From: Virgibacillus sp. MSP4-1
Lineage (GTDB): Bacteria; Bacillota; Bacilli; Bacillales; Alkalibacillaceae
Assembly: GCF_010092505.1 (NCBI RefSeq)
Contig: NZ_CP048021.1
Location: forward strand, 1,612,001 to 1,676,000
Length of the DNA: 64,000 nt
Direction: 5' to 3'
This document shows, piece after piece, positions 28,086 through 36,386 of the stretch; positions within the stretch are counted from its first letter, which is position 1, and each line of letters begins with the position of its first letter. The position numbers were made by a program, and so were the translations under genes. The notes beneath the pieces were generated by a model. It was not told the DNA's origin and did no database searches. It worked only from the letters and a program-made list of their open reading frames with translations.

Positions 28086-28114
28086 ATTATATGGATAATT
28101 CCCTTCTTTGTCAA
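28086..28114 (-). promoter_or_regulatory. Sigma-A promoter of thrS
   Basis: TTGACA (28109-28114), 17 bases, TATAAT (28086-28091) on the minus strand: full consensus in both hexamers and spacing. The -35 overlaps the end of ytxC. Confidence 0.92.
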
Positions 28115-28971
28115 GTCTTTTTCGTAGAGGACCGTTCATTCATAAAAGGAAGATTCTCCATTGAATGTACACTTGCATGCTCCTGAAAAATATTTTGCAG
28201 AAAAATCACTTTCGGATCGGAAGGCTTTGATGTGTAAATGATAATTTTCTCTGGTGCAATGCCAAGCAGGCAGGATAAAGGAAATTCAGATGATAATAAA
28301 TCAATAAAATGTAAAGATTCCTTATTTTGCAAAGCCTTTAATTCACTGGTTGTATATGGCTTTCCCGTGTCTCTGAGAAACTGAAATTCATGATGGTATG
28401 TAATAATAAGGAGTCCGGTCCTCGGCTCTCTGCTTTTAAAGTACCCTCTTAATCGATGAATAAAATCCTGATAATCTTCTTCCCGCTTCCACTCTTCAAT
28501 GGCATATCCAGTAATATCAATCAACTGCTCTCTAAAAAACTGCTGGTTATCTTCCATAAAAAAGTCGAACGAGACAATCTGATTCCGACTTACATGATTC
28601 TCAAATATTTCATAAAACTCGGCGGCTGCCTTAAGGTCCGATTGTGTACCATAGCTGTTCGGATTTTGCATCACAGATTGTAATATAGGAATAATATGCA
28701 TCAGTTCGTGTTCATCCGAAAAGTAGTAGACCTTTTTCAAAATATCCTTCGACAGAACCGGTAACCGGTACTGAATAAACACATAAAGTAGAGCATGAAT
28801 CATCTTTCTCCACATATCACTTTTCCTGTCCGGCTGAACATCAGCTTTAATAAAATAGGTTGGACCTTCCCCCCTTTCAAACTGAATACGATTGATTTCT
28901 TCTTCACTGTAGATCTTATGAAAATATGCTTCTGCTTCATCTTCCTGAAAAAAGTGAATCACCAAACCCAT
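28111..28971 (-). CDS. ytxC: Sporulation protein YtxC
   Basis: A 286-residue protein that by position (next to dnaI and thrS) and length is YtxC, a sporulation-associated protein of unknown biochemical function. It is probably soluble, has no clear enzyme motif, and includes a conserved-looking stretch around SFDFFMEDNQQFFREQLIDITGYAIEEW (residues about 135-165). The ATG at 28971 has GAGGG nine bases before it; the ATG three codons upstream directly abuts the same site. Homology is recognised from overall pattern and synteny, so confidence is moderate. Confidence 0.78.
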   Translation of the reverse strand: MGLVIHFFQEDEAEAYFHKIYSEEEINRIQFERGEGPTYFIKADVQPDRKSDMWRKMIHALLYVFIQYRLPVLSKDILKKVYYFSDEHELMHIIPILQSVMQNPNSYGTQSDLKAAAEFYEIFENHVSRNQIVSFDFFMEDNQQFFREQLIDITGYAIEEWKREEDYQDFIHRLRGYFKSREPRTGLLIITYHHEFQFLRDTGKPYTTSELKALQNKESLHFIDLLSSEFPLSCLLGIAPEKIIIYTSKPSDPKVIFLQNIFQEHASVHSMENLPFMNERSSTKKT

Positions 28972-29042
28972 GAACTTCATCCCTCTTTCCCATCAAACTG
29001 TTACATTATATGGGACAAACCAGGATAAAATGAACAAAAAAT

Positions 29043-29098
29043 AAAAGTGAAACAGCTATCACTGGAATTTCACCCATTCCTTTGAGCCATTTCACTTC
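29043..29098 (-). terminator. Probable terminator of nrdR-dnaB-dnaI
   Basis: GAAGTGAAA and TTTCACTTTT arms with a long loop of about 38 bases, then TATTTTTT, on the minus strand after dnaI. The long loop makes it less certain. Confidence 0.5.
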
Positions 29099-29125
29099 TA
29101 ACATTCTTCATTTCATTATGTTTAA

Positions 29126-30055
29126 TTATGACCTTCTATTCTGACCCAGCATGGCCACTGGCTCACTTACCTGTCTGACACGCTCTATAATTCGACGGGC
29201 CTTTAACTCCTCGGCTTCCACCTTACTGGCAGAGGCCAGCACCACTTCAAGCTCCTTCAAACTGTAGTTGGAAGTGAAGAAAACAGGCAGTTCCTCCATC
29301 ATGCGATATTGCAATATAGCTCCCAGCACTTCATCACGGAACCATGGTGACTGATGCTCAGATCCTATATCATCAAGAATTAATACCGGCACCCGCTTAA
29401 ACCGGTCAATTTTCTCATTAATGGTCGAGTCATTAATCGAGGATTTAATTTCTCTCACAAACTCCGGCATATAAATAAATAGGGTTTTAATTTCGCGCTC
29501 TGCTAACGCATTAGCAAGTGCACCTAATAAATAGCTTTTTCCCACACCAAAGGGACCGTATAAATACAGGCCTTTTGAAGGATTATGCTCTGCTTCATGC
29601 AGAAAACGTTCAATTTTACGAATCGCTTCGAAACGCTCCGGGTCATCCAGCTCCACCTGGTCCAGTCGTGCCTCCAATAATCGCTTGGGCATGTATAAGC
29701 TTTGTACAAATGATTTTTTTCGAAGCTGCTCATCCTGCTGCAGCTTACGGGAACACTTTTCATAGGTTAACTTAATCTGATTCCCTTCCGTAGAAATTCT
29801 GGGCGCATAGCCCCGGACGATATTACAACATTCATTTAACGAAGAACATTTTTCACAATCCTTTGACTGGGATGTATATTCATAAAGCTTAATCAGCTGA
29901 CGTTCAATGTCACTTCTGGTTAAATGCTGATTTTCATTTAAAAATTGTTTGACCTCAGGCGCCTGTAAAATTTCGCTCTTCATCTTTTCATAGGATTCAT
30001 GGAAGCTATTGCTTTCGTTCATCCACCTTCGAAGAGCAGATTGTATGGATTCCAT
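29126..30055 (-). CDS. dnaI: Primosomal protein DnaI (helicase loader)
   Basis: AAA+ ATPase that loads the replicative helicase at oriC and at restarted forks, together with DnaB and DnaD. The 309 residues have an N-terminal helicase-binding domain with a Cys cluster (CEKCSSLNECC near residues 60-72) that probably binds zinc, then an AAA+ domain with Walker A GPFGVGKSYLLGAL and Walker B VLILDDIGSEH, and the sensor-like FFTSNYSLKELE. Length is standard. The ATG lies 12 bases after dnaB, so the two are cotranscribed. Confidence 0.95.
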   Translation of the reverse strand: MESIQSALRRWMNESNSFHESYEKMKSEILQAPEVKQFLNENQHLTRSDIERQLIKLYEYTSQSKDCEKCSSLNECCNIVRGYAPRISTEGNQIKLTYEKCSRKLQQDEQLRKKSFVQSLYMPKRLLEARLDQVELDDPERFEAIRKIERFLHEAEHNPSKGLYLYGPFGVGKSYLLGALANALAEREIKTLFIYMPEFVREIKSSINDSTINEKIDRFKRVPVLILDDIGSEHQSPWFRDEVLGAILQYRMMEELPVFFTSNYSLKELEVVLASASKVEAEELKARRIIERVRQVSEPVAMLGQNRRS

Positions 30056-30067
30056 TTCCGATCACCC

Positions 30068-31426
30068 TTAATGATTAAAAGATTTCGTTGACATATTTTT
30101 TAATGCTTCTTGTAGTTCCTGTTTTTCCTTCTGGATGTCCTGTTCACTTTTCTCCGGCTGTTTTGGTTTTTGCTGCTCCGATTGACTTTCTTTCTTGAAC
30201 CAATCAGGAAGAACTTCTTTTTTCTTATGAGTATTTCTTTTCTTTCCCCATGACTGGTATAGCTTTGCTTCTGATTTCGCCAGCTGCATGGCCTGTTTGG
30301 CGGTTTTGACATTTTTACGCGCCCAATGGGTGGCTATTTTTTCTACATAATTCCGAGTTAGTTTCATGTCTGATTTTTGAAGGACATAATGAACCAGAAC
30401 ATTCATCACACTCTGAGGCAGTCCATGGCGAAACATGGCGTTCGTAATCATTTTAACCTCCTGCTCGGATGCAGCACCAGTTCTGGAAAAGTCCTCCAGT
30501 ATTTCACGGTGAGTAATATGTTCAAAATGCTGAATTAATTTTCCCTCTTTAGATTGTGGAACAGATTCTTGATCATTGCTCTGTTCCTGTTTATGGTTTA
30601 TTTTGAGTTGAAGTTCTGGTTTTTCTGTATGGAAAGTTTTAGCATAATAGTCTTTGCAAACTTCATGCAATTCGTCTTTTAATAGTTCCATATTTTCATT
30701 TACAGACCATAAAATGGCTTTTTCAAGATATATCGTATCAACCTGGTAGATTTCTGCAAGATTATTTATCAATGACCGGTTTTCAGTTGTAAATATTTTT
30801 GCGGTATTCATATTATTTTTCCGCAGGCTTTGCTCAAGCCATTCAAAATCCACTTTCATTTCTTCTAACGCAGATTCTGGAGTGCTTTCCTGTTCATGCG
30901 TGGTATCATGTGACGGCAAATCTGCAGTTGGCTTCTGTACAGTGGAAAACACATCTTTAAATGACTTCGTTTGATCTGAAACCTGGTCGGGTATAGTTGA
31001 TGAGATGAGCTTTCGTTTCAAATCATTATATGGTTTTTGGCCAATATGATGTTCCAGCAGAATCGAAAGCATGGAATCTTCAAAAAAGGCGATAGTAGAA
31101 AATGGTGGGATTAATAGATAATAATAAGTGCGTACATCCGTATCCGCCATATAGGTTTTCAGCAATCCAATGGCCTCTAATTTGATTCGGGCTTCGTAAA
31201 AATCATCTAAATCAATGTTGACCGTGTTCATAATATGGTGATGGGTTGAACAGTCACGATTCATTCTGGCTTCACTTACCATCGTAAGGTAAATGGAAAC
31301 CGCTTGTATACCTATTAACGGCTGATACAAATGAGTCAAAGCCAATACATAGTCCTCATGACAAGATGTCTGAAGCTTGGTATAGTATCGATCATTGGGC
31401 AATAAACTTTTTATACGATCATTCAT
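30068..31426 (-). CDS. dnaB: Replication initiation and membrane attachment protein DnaB
   Basis: Gram-positive DnaB (not the helicase): a DnaD-like protein that helps DnaI load the helicase and links oriC to the membrane. The 452 residues contain an N-terminal winged-helix region, a DnaB/DnaD C-terminal domain (about 310-385, FEHITHREILEDFSRTGAASEQEVKMI and NYVEKIATHWARKNVKTA) and a Lys/Gln-rich disordered tail. The central linker (about 165-195) is low in complexity. The ATG follows AAAGGAGCC. It lies between nrdR and dnaI, as in Bacillus subtilis. Confidence 0.94.
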   Translation of the reverse strand: MNDRIKSLLPNDRYYTKLQTSCHEDYVLALTHLYQPLIGIQAVSIYLTMVSEARMNRDCSTHHHIMNTVNIDLDDFYEARIKLEAIGLLKTYMADTDVRTYYYLLIPPFSTIAFFEDSMLSILLEHHIGQKPYNDLKRKLISSTIPDQVSDQTKSFKDVFSTVQKPTADLPSHDTTHEQESTPESALEEMKVDFEWLEQSLRKNNMNTAKIFTTENRSLINNLAEIYQVDTIYLEKAILWSVNENMELLKDELHEVCKDYYAKTFHTEKPELQLKINHKQEQSNDQESVPQSKEGKLIQHFEHITHREILEDFSRTGAASEQEVKMITNAMFRHGLPQSVMNVLVHYVLQKSDMKLTRNYVEKIATHWARKNVKTAKQAMQLAKSEAKLYQSWGKKRNTHKKKEVLPDWFKKESQSEQQKPKQPEKSEQDIQKEKQELQEALKNMSTKSFNH

Positions 31427-31446
31427 AAGGAACAGGCTCCTTTATC

Positions 31447-31917
31447 TCAATTATCATGACCATTTGTCCTCTTTATCAAGTCCTCTAATTCCTGCATAAA
31501 TACGTTTAAATCTTTAAATTGACGGTAAACCGACGCAAATCGAACATATGCCACTTCATCAATTTCCTTCAGTCGGTCCATAACCATTCTGCCAATATCT
31601 TCACTCTGAATCTCGGAATCACCCTGGTTTCGCAACTCGTTCTCTACTTCGGTAACAACATTTTCGATTCGTTCCAGTGCTACCGGCCTTTTTTCACAAG
31701 CCTTGATTAATCCTCGTAAAAGCTTTTCCCTGCTAAATTCTTCGCGTGTACCTTCCTTTTTGACAACAATTAACGGAATTTCTTCAATCCGTTCAAATGT
31801 GGTGAAGCGATAGTGACATTTTTCGCACTCCCGACGTCTTCTAATCGCTCCACCTTCTTCAATAGGCCTTGAATCCAGCACTTTTGTATTTTTATAATGG
31901 CAGGTCGGACATCTCAT
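31447..31917 (-). CDS. nrdR: Transcriptional repressor NrdR
   Basis: Repressor of ribonucleotide reductase genes that senses ATP/dATP. The 156 residues have an N-terminal zinc ribbon with Cys 3, 6, 31 and 34 (CPTC ... CEKC) and an ATP-cone domain from about residue 49 ([26 protein letters not shown]). Length is typical. The ATG follows CGGAGTTG. It heads nrdR-dnaB-dnaI. Its -10 region lies only a few bases from the hairpin-repeat array that starts at 31978. Confidence 0.96.
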   Translation of the reverse strand: MRCPTCHYKNTKVLDSRPIEEGGAIRRRRECEKCHYRFTTFERIEEIPLIVVKKEGTREEFSREKLLRGLIKACEKRPVALERIENVVTEVENELRNQGDSEIQSEDIGRMVMDRLKEIDEVAYVRFASVYRQFKDLNVFMQELEDLIKRTNGHDN

Positions 31918-31961
31918 TTATATCAACTCCGAATTAAATTTCATTCGACATCTATTACAAT

Positions 31962-31970
31962 ATTATAACA
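31962..31970 (-). promoter_or_regulatory. Extended -10 promoter of nrdR
   Basis: TGTTATAAT on the minus strand is a TGn extended -10 with consensus TATAAT. The expected -35 position falls inside the first repeat unit and shows no -35-like hexamer, so the extended -10 probably carries the promoter. Confidence 0.6.
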
Positions 31971-31977
31971 TAAGTAG

Positions 31978-32384
31978 AAAAGCGGAGGCGACCGGTTAGG
32001 CACGACGGCATAAGCCGAATATCCAGAGTGGCCTGCTCTTTGGCCATGGAGGGTATTCGGCTTATGACCGCTTGGGCCTTGGAGCCGCAGCTGGACAAAG
32101 AAAAGCGGAGGCGACTGCTTAGGTCATGCGGGATAAGCCGAAGACATGGAGTGGCATGATTTAGGCCGCGGAATGGCTTTGGCTTATATCCGCCTTGACC
32201 TAGGAGCCGCAGCTGGACAAAAGAAAAGCGGAGGCGACTGCTTAGGTCATGCGGGATAAGCCGAAGACATGGAGTGGCATGATTTAGGCCGCGGAATGGC
32301 TTTGGCTTATATCCGCCTTGACCTAGGAGCCGCAGCTGGACAAAAGAAAAGCGGAGGCGACTGCTTAGGTCATGCGGGATAAGC
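31978..32384 (+). repeat. Tandem array of 123-bp hairpin repeats (3 full units + 1 partial)
   Basis: Units start with AAAAGCGGAGGCGAC at 31978, 32101, 32224 and 32347: exactly 123 bases apart each time. Units 2 and 3 look identical; unit 1 differs mainly in the central arms; unit 4 stops after about 38 bases. Each full unit ends GCCGCAGCTGGACAA. The inner arms ATAAGCCGAA.../...TTCGGCTTAT (unit 1) or .../...TTTGGCTTAT (units 2, 3) form a long hairpin. It fills most of the 508-base gap between the speD terminator and nrdR. Because 123 is divisible by three, an open frame runs through it, which I do not regard as a gene. Confidence 0.97.
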
Positions 32385-32392
32385 AAACCAAA

Positions 32393-32419
32393 AGCACCTG
32401 GAAGAATCATCCAGGTGCT
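32393..32419 (-). terminator. Terminator of speD
   Basis: AGCACCTGG/CCAGGTGCT stem with a nine-base loop, followed by TTTGGTTTG on the minus strand, six bases after the speD stop codon. Confidence 0.85.
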
Positions 32420-32425
32420 CTGAAT

Positions 32426-32800
32426 TTAATAAGCTTCTGAATTTAACTGAATCGGCGCCTTGCCTCTGGGGATTTCTATCTTTTCAACTGACTTAGCTTC
32501 CAATGACTGCGTAATAAATTGAATGGCTTTTTTTGGTTGCATTCGTTCTCCACAGGTATATACATCGATACTCGCATATCCATGTTCAGGGAAGCTGTGA
32601 ATCGTTAAGTGAGACTCGGATATTAGTACAACTCCGCTAATCCCGTGTGGAGAAAATTTATGAAAGGTCACCTCGCGAACTTCTGCCCCGGCAATTAAAG
32701 CTGCGTCTACAAGCATTTTCTCGTTAAACTCAAGACTATTTAATTTTTCAATGCTGCAATCCCATAGCTCGGCAATCACATGCGTCCCTATTGTATCCAT
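32426..32800 (-). CDS. speD: S-adenosylmethionine decarboxylase proenzyme
   Basis: Makes the aminopropyl donor for spermidine. The 124-residue proenzyme cleaves itself at Glu62-Ser63 (ISES|HLTIH region), turning Ser63 into the pyruvoyl cofactor; the processing residues His68 and Cys83 (VYTCG) are in place, numbering as in the small bacterial class. The ATG at 32800 follows AGGGGAATGG and gives the expected N-terminus [13 protein letters not shown]; codons further upstream are in the leader. It lies after gapB, as in Bacillus subtilis, but has a good promoter of its own at 32925-32953. Confidence 0.96.
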   Translation of the reverse strand: MDTIGTHVIAELWDCSIEKLNSLEFNEKMLVDAALIAGAEVREVTFHKFSPHGISGVVLISESHLTIHSFPEHGYASIDVYTCGERMQPKKAIQFITQSLEAKSVEKIEIPRGKAPIQLNSEAY

Positions 32801-32924
32801 TACCATTCCCCTGTACCAAAACGATATTTTCAAACTGCTGCAGGATCTTTTTTTTATAAGGGCTGCAGGCAGGTTAAAGTTAAATAAATAGATTCCATAC
32901 GTTTGCATGTTTAGAGTATCAAAT

Positions 32925-32953
32925 AGTATAAAGTGTTCTCAGGCAGATTGCAA
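32925..32953 (-). promoter_or_regulatory. Sigma-A promoter of speD
   Basis: TTGCAA (32948-32953), 17 bases, TATACT (32925-32930) on the minus strand. It implies a 5' untranslated region of about 115 bases. Confidence 0.75.
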
Positions 32954-32990
32954 TAGCTGGGTAACTATTTGTTCTTACCATTTCTTACGA

Positions 32991-34022
32991 TTACACAGAA
33001 GGAATGGTTTCATTGGCCAGTCTGCTGCCTACATATTTTGCTAAGTCAACAACACGGCAGGAATATCCCCATTCGTTATCATACCACGCAAGCACTTTCA
33101 CTTTATTTTCATCCAGGACGATAGTTGATAAACCGTCGATAATGGAAGAGGCGGACGTTGTTGTATAATCGATAGACACCAGGGGCTCTTCATTATAATC
33201 GAGAATTCCCTTCATACGACCTTCTGCTTCCATTTGAAAAGCTCTGTTAATGTCCTCAGCTGTTGCCGTCTTACGGATATCCACAACCAGATCAACCAGT
33301 GAAACGTTTGGGGTAGGAACCCTCAACGCCATTCCGTGAAGCCTTCCGTTTAAATGTGGCAATACCTCTCCAATGGCTTTAGCGGCACCGGTTGAAGTAG
33401 GAATGATAGATTGTGTGCAGGAGCGTGCCCTGCGTAAATCTTTATGCGGATTATCAATATTATTCTGATCGTTGGTAAAAGCGTGAACAGTCGTCATCAA
33501 CCCATTTTCAACCCCGAAATGTTGATCCAGTACCTTGACGACTGGTGCTAAACAGTTTGTTGTACAGGATGCATTCGAAATAACGTGGTCATCATCAGGA
33601 TGGTAATCCTCTTCATTGACACCGATTACAAATGTGCCATCAATATTTTTACCTGGTGCCGTAATGATTACTTTTCTGGCTCCGGCATCTAAATGCAGCG
33701 AGGCTGTTTCCTTCGTTTTAAACTTCCCTGTGGCCTCTATGACAATATCCGCCTCAAGGTCCTTCCATGGAAGCCATTCAGGATTGCGCTGATCAATGAG
33801 CTGTACAAACTCTCCATCAACTTCAATCCCATCCTCATGAGCCTTGACTTCTTTTTCAAAACGTCCATGGGTACTGTCATATTTAATTAAATGAGCGATT
33901 GTTTCAGGAGGATAACTTGCATTTATAGCTACAACCTTAAAGCTCTTATCCATGATTGCATTTCGGAACACCATCCGTCCGATTCTTCCAAAACCATTTA
34001 TTGCTATCCGATGCTTCTCCAT
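32991..34022 (-). CDS. gapB: Glyceraldehyde-3-phosphate dehydrogenase, gluconeogenic type (GapB)
   Basis: Type GapB, which runs in the gluconeogenic direction with NADPH in Bacillus. The 343 residues have the Rossmann start INGFGRIGRMVFRNAI, the catalytic Cys in SNASCTTNCLAP, and the GapB-like stretch NASYPPETIAHLIKYDSTHGRF; the NAD-specific GapA usually has a different loop there. The ATG at 34022 follows GGGGAGG. A CcpN-like box overlaps its promoter, which fits repression during glycolysis. Confidence 0.93.
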   Translation of the reverse strand: MEKHRIAINGFGRIGRMVFRNAIMDKSFKVVAINASYPPETIAHLIKYDSTHGRFEKEVKAHEDGIEVDGEFVQLIDQRNPEWLPWKDLEADIVIEATGKFKTKETASLHLDAGARKVIITAPGKNIDGTFVIGVNEEDYHPDDDHVISNASCTTNCLAPVVKVLDQHFGVENGLMTTVHAFTNDQNNIDNPHKDLRRARSCTQSIIPTSTGAAKAIGEVLPHLNGRLHGMALRVPTPNVSLVDLVVDIRKTATAEDINRAFQMEAEGRMKGILDYNEEPLVSIDYTTTSASSIIDGLSTIVLDENKVKVLAWYDNEWGYSCRVVDLAKYVGSRLANETIPSV

Positions 34023-34070
34023 AGGACCCTTTCCTCCCCGGCTTTTATTTGTGTTACACTTTTTAATAAT

Positions 34071-34100
34071 AGTATAACACAATAAATCATAAAGTGTGAA
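34071..34100 (-). promoter_or_regulatory. gapB promoter with CcpN-like box
   Basis: On the minus strand TTCACA (34095-34100), 18 bases, TATACT (34071-34076). TGTGTTATACT (34071-34081) matches the CcpN binding pattern TRTGHYATAYW at every position and overlaps the -10. A partial inverted copy (TAACACAA) lies about 20 bases downstream. Confidence 0.7.
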
Positions 34101-34182
34101 GAAAATGTAGCTTAATTATAGAATTAGAGAAGCATCCTATGTAGTCAGAAATAATAAATGAAATTTTTATTCTATACGAAAA

Positions 34183-34211
34183 AATGCTGACTCCACCATT
34201 GAGTCAGCATT
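34183..34211 (-). terminator. Terminator of coaE
   Basis: AATGCTGACTC/GAGTCAGCATT perfect 11-bp stem with a seven-base loop, followed by TTTTC, a few bases after the coaE stop codon. Confidence 0.9.
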
Positions 34212-34213
34212 CT

Positions 34214-34813
34214 TTATATAATCTCCCATTTTCTCAGTAACTCATGAACCTGTTCACTTGTTTCCTGAACCGTTCCTTCATTATTAATCACGGCATCGGC
34301 CATTTCTGCCTTCTTCTCGATAGATAACTGCGAATGGATCCGTTGCAAAGCTTCTTCTCCTGAACTATTATCTCTTTCCATAAGACGCTTTAACTGTGTT
34401 TCCTCACCCACGTATACGACTACCGTTTGATCGACAAAATGGGTAAGTCTGCTTTCAAACAGTAAAGGGATATCCATAACAACTGCCCGATATCCTTTCT
34501 TTACATACTCATCCCTCATTTCAAGCATTTTACGACGCACTTCCGGGTGTACGATGGCATTAAGCTGCTCTCTTTTTGATTCATCAGTAAAAACGATCGA
34601 ACCTAATTTTTTCCGATCCAGCGTCCCATCTTCATATAAAACTTCCTCTCCAAAGGTGTCAACAATCCCCTGATAAGCCCTTTCACCAGGCTCCACAACA
34701 ATTCTGGATATCTGATCCGCATCGACAATGGGCAACCCTTGCTCTTTAAGTATGCCGGAAACTGTGCTCTTTCCTGTTGCAATACTTCCTGTTAAACCGA
34801 TAACAATAGCCAC
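34214..34813 (-). CDS. coaE: Dephospho-CoA kinase
   Basis: Last step of CoA synthesis: phosphorylates the 3'-OH of dephospho-CoA. The 199 residues show the P-loop GLTGSIATGKSTVS, DADQISRIVVEPG and the adenine/CoA motif VVMDIPLLFESRL. The GTG start (34813) follows AAAGGAGTACGG. It lies 18 bases after ytaF and downstream of mutM, and ends with a strong terminator, so polA-mutM-ytaF-coaE probably form one transcript, as in Bacillus subtilis. Confidence 0.96.
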   Translation of the reverse strand: MAIVIGLTGSIATGKSTVSGILKEQGLPIVDADQISRIVVEPGERAYQGIVDTFGEEVLYEDGTLDRKKLGSIVFTDESKREQLNAIVHPEVRRKMLEMRDEYVKKGYRAVVMDIPLLFESRLTHFVDQTVVVYVGEETQLKRLMERDNSSGEEALQRIHSQLSIEKKAEMADAVINNEGTVQETSEQVHELLRKWEII

Positions 34814-34831
34814 TTTTCCGTACTCCTTTAA

Positions 34832-35467
34832 TTATGATAATTTAAAAAAACCAAGCAAAATCAAAATAACACCAGGAAGAAACGCAAATTTTTCAACCCA
34901 CTTCCACTTCGATAAAACGTATCCGCTTTTGGTACCCATAAACAGAAACAGACTGGACATAAAGGCAATACAGCCTGCCGTTAAGAATGGAGAAAAGCCA
35001 AATATGGCAGCACCAATTCCGGCACCGAAAGCATCTAATGATAATGCAGTTCCTAAAACAAAGGCCTCAAGCCCCTTAATATCTCCTGAAGAATCCATAT
35101 CTGCCTGGTTTGGATCCTTTAATATCTGGATGACAATGCCAAGAGATTTTATTTCCCACTTCAAAAGATATACCTTAGAATGACTTTTAGCTTCTTGTTG
35201 ATCGCGAAAGAATTGATAAATAACCCATATCCCTATTCCGATAAACAACGTTCCGCCAATAATATCTGCAATGGCAGGAGAAAAAAGCCCAACCACCTGT
35301 TTTCCAATCATCATTGCAAATGTAAAAACCATAGCTGTAACGAACCCTATATAAAGCAGTGATTTTACAGGAATCCTTACCTTACGAAGACCAAACGTAA
35401 ATCCTGCAGCAAAACTGTCAAAACTGACAGCAAAACTAAGCAAACCTAACGTTAACCATTCCGCCAT
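34832..35467 (-). CDS. ytaF: Sporulation membrane protein YtaF (MntP-like)
   Basis: A 211-residue membrane protein with six predicted helices in two related halves, each with the MntP-type motif (SFAVSFDSFAAGFTFG and GTALSLDAFGAGIGAAIFG). MntP proteins export manganese; YtaF is the sporulation-linked relative and its cargo is not known. The ATG at 35467 is preceded by GAGGGAG; a TTG seven codons upstream overlaps this site and is unlikely. It lies between mutM and coaE. Confidence 0.9.
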   Translation of the reverse strand: MAEWLTLGLLSFAVSFDSFAAGFTFGLRKVRIPVKSLLYIGFVTAMVFTFAMMIGKQVVGLFSPAIADIIGGTLFIGIGIWVIYQFFRDQQEAKSHSKVYLLKWEIKSLGIVIQILKDPNQADMDSSGDIKGLEAFVLGTALSLDAFGAGIGAAIFGFSPFLTAGCIAFMSSLFLFMGTKSGYVLSKWKWVEKFAFLPGVILILLGFFKLS

Positions 35468-35538
35468 AGGATCGGCTCCCTCCTGCAAATATCTAGACTA
35501 TTATATGGAGGGAGCCTCTTCTTCGTGCCAATTCCCGT

Positions 35539-36369
35539 TTATTTTTGCTTCTGACAATAGGGACATACATGAGTTCCCCGGCCACCAACTTTTATTTTTT
35601 CAACGGAGTGACCACAGCGTTTACAATCCTGTCCTTCTCGTCCATAGACAAAGAGCTGTAATTGAAACAGACCTATTTCACCAAGACTGTTTAAATAGGA
35701 CCGGATGGTTGTTCCTCCTGCAGCTACAGCATCATTCAGCGTATGAACGATTTCCTCCACTAATACAGAACATTCTTCTTTCGACAGCTCTGAGGCAATG
35801 GTTAATGGATGAATTCCGCTTCTGAATAAGGCTTCATCTACATATATGTTTCCCAGTCCTGCAACAACGACCTGGTCCAACAAGGTATTTTTTATGTTCC
35901 GGTTTGTCCTCTGACATTTCCGGTACAGGTAGTCAGGGGTGAAATTTTCATCAAACGGTTCCGGACCAAGCTTATTAAGAGGGGGAAGGGACCATTCCTT
36001 CCCCTTTTCATATAAGTGCATCGTTCCAAATTTCCTTACATCTTTATACCTCAGCTCGGTTCCATCCGCAAAATGAAAGATGACATGGGTATGCTTATCT
36101 ACAGGCTCATCCTTGTCATAAATGGCGTACTTCCCTTCCATTCGTAAATGGGATATGAGCACGTGGTGATCTAAATAAAACAGCAGGAACTTTCCTTTCC
36201 GTCCCATCCCCTCAATCGTTTGACCCTTGAGTTCCTCCTGAAACGCCTCAGGTTCTTTAGGGTATTGAACAATGTTTTCCCATTTTATCGTTACATCCTG
36301 TACTTTTTTACCAAGCACAATCTGTTTCAGTGTATTTTTTACAGTTTCAACTTCCGGCAGTTCTGGCAT
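35539..36369 (-). CDS. mutM: Formamidopyrimidine-DNA glycosylase
   Basis: Removes 8-oxoguanine and formamidopyrimidines and nicks the abasic site. The 276 residues start with the catalytic MPELPEVETV (Pro2 nucleophile after Met removal, Glu3), include the helix-two-turn-helix with LLDQVVVAGLGNIYVDEALF, and end with a zinc finger (CKRCGHSVEKIKVGGRGTHVCPYCQ, shown here as its Cys positions) near 245-270. The ATG follows GGGAGCG. It lies 17 bases after polA. Confidence 0.97.
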   Translation of the reverse strand: MPELPEVETVKNTLKQIVLGKKVQDVTIKWENIVQYPKEPEAFQEELKGQTIEGMGRKGKFLLFYLDHHVLISHLRMEGKYAIYDKDEPVDKHTHVIFHFADGTELRYKDVRKFGTMHLYEKGKEWSLPPLNKLGPEPFDENFTPDYLYRKCQRTNRNIKNTLLDQVVVAGLGNIYVDEALFRSGIHPLTIASELSKEECSVLVEEIVHTLNDAVAAGGTTIRSYLNSLGEIGLFQLQLFVYGREGQDCKRCGHSVEKIKVGGRGTHVCPYCQKQK

Positions 36370-36386
36370 TTTGCTTCGCTCCCTGA

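Noticed and set aside
29043-29098. Fourth copy of the second repeat family (AAAGTGAAAC...)
   Set aside because: Only the first ten bases match; the remaining blocks are missing, and the site is better read as the dnaI terminator.
31978-32384. CRISPR array
   Set aside because: Units are 123 bases, contiguous without unique spacers, and no cas genes are nearby.
31955-32410. A 151-codon minus-strand open frame with three 41-residue internal repeats
   Set aside because: It is simply the 123-bp hairpin repeat read through; there is no ribosome site, the period is a multiple of three, and the same DNA elsewhere is non-coding.
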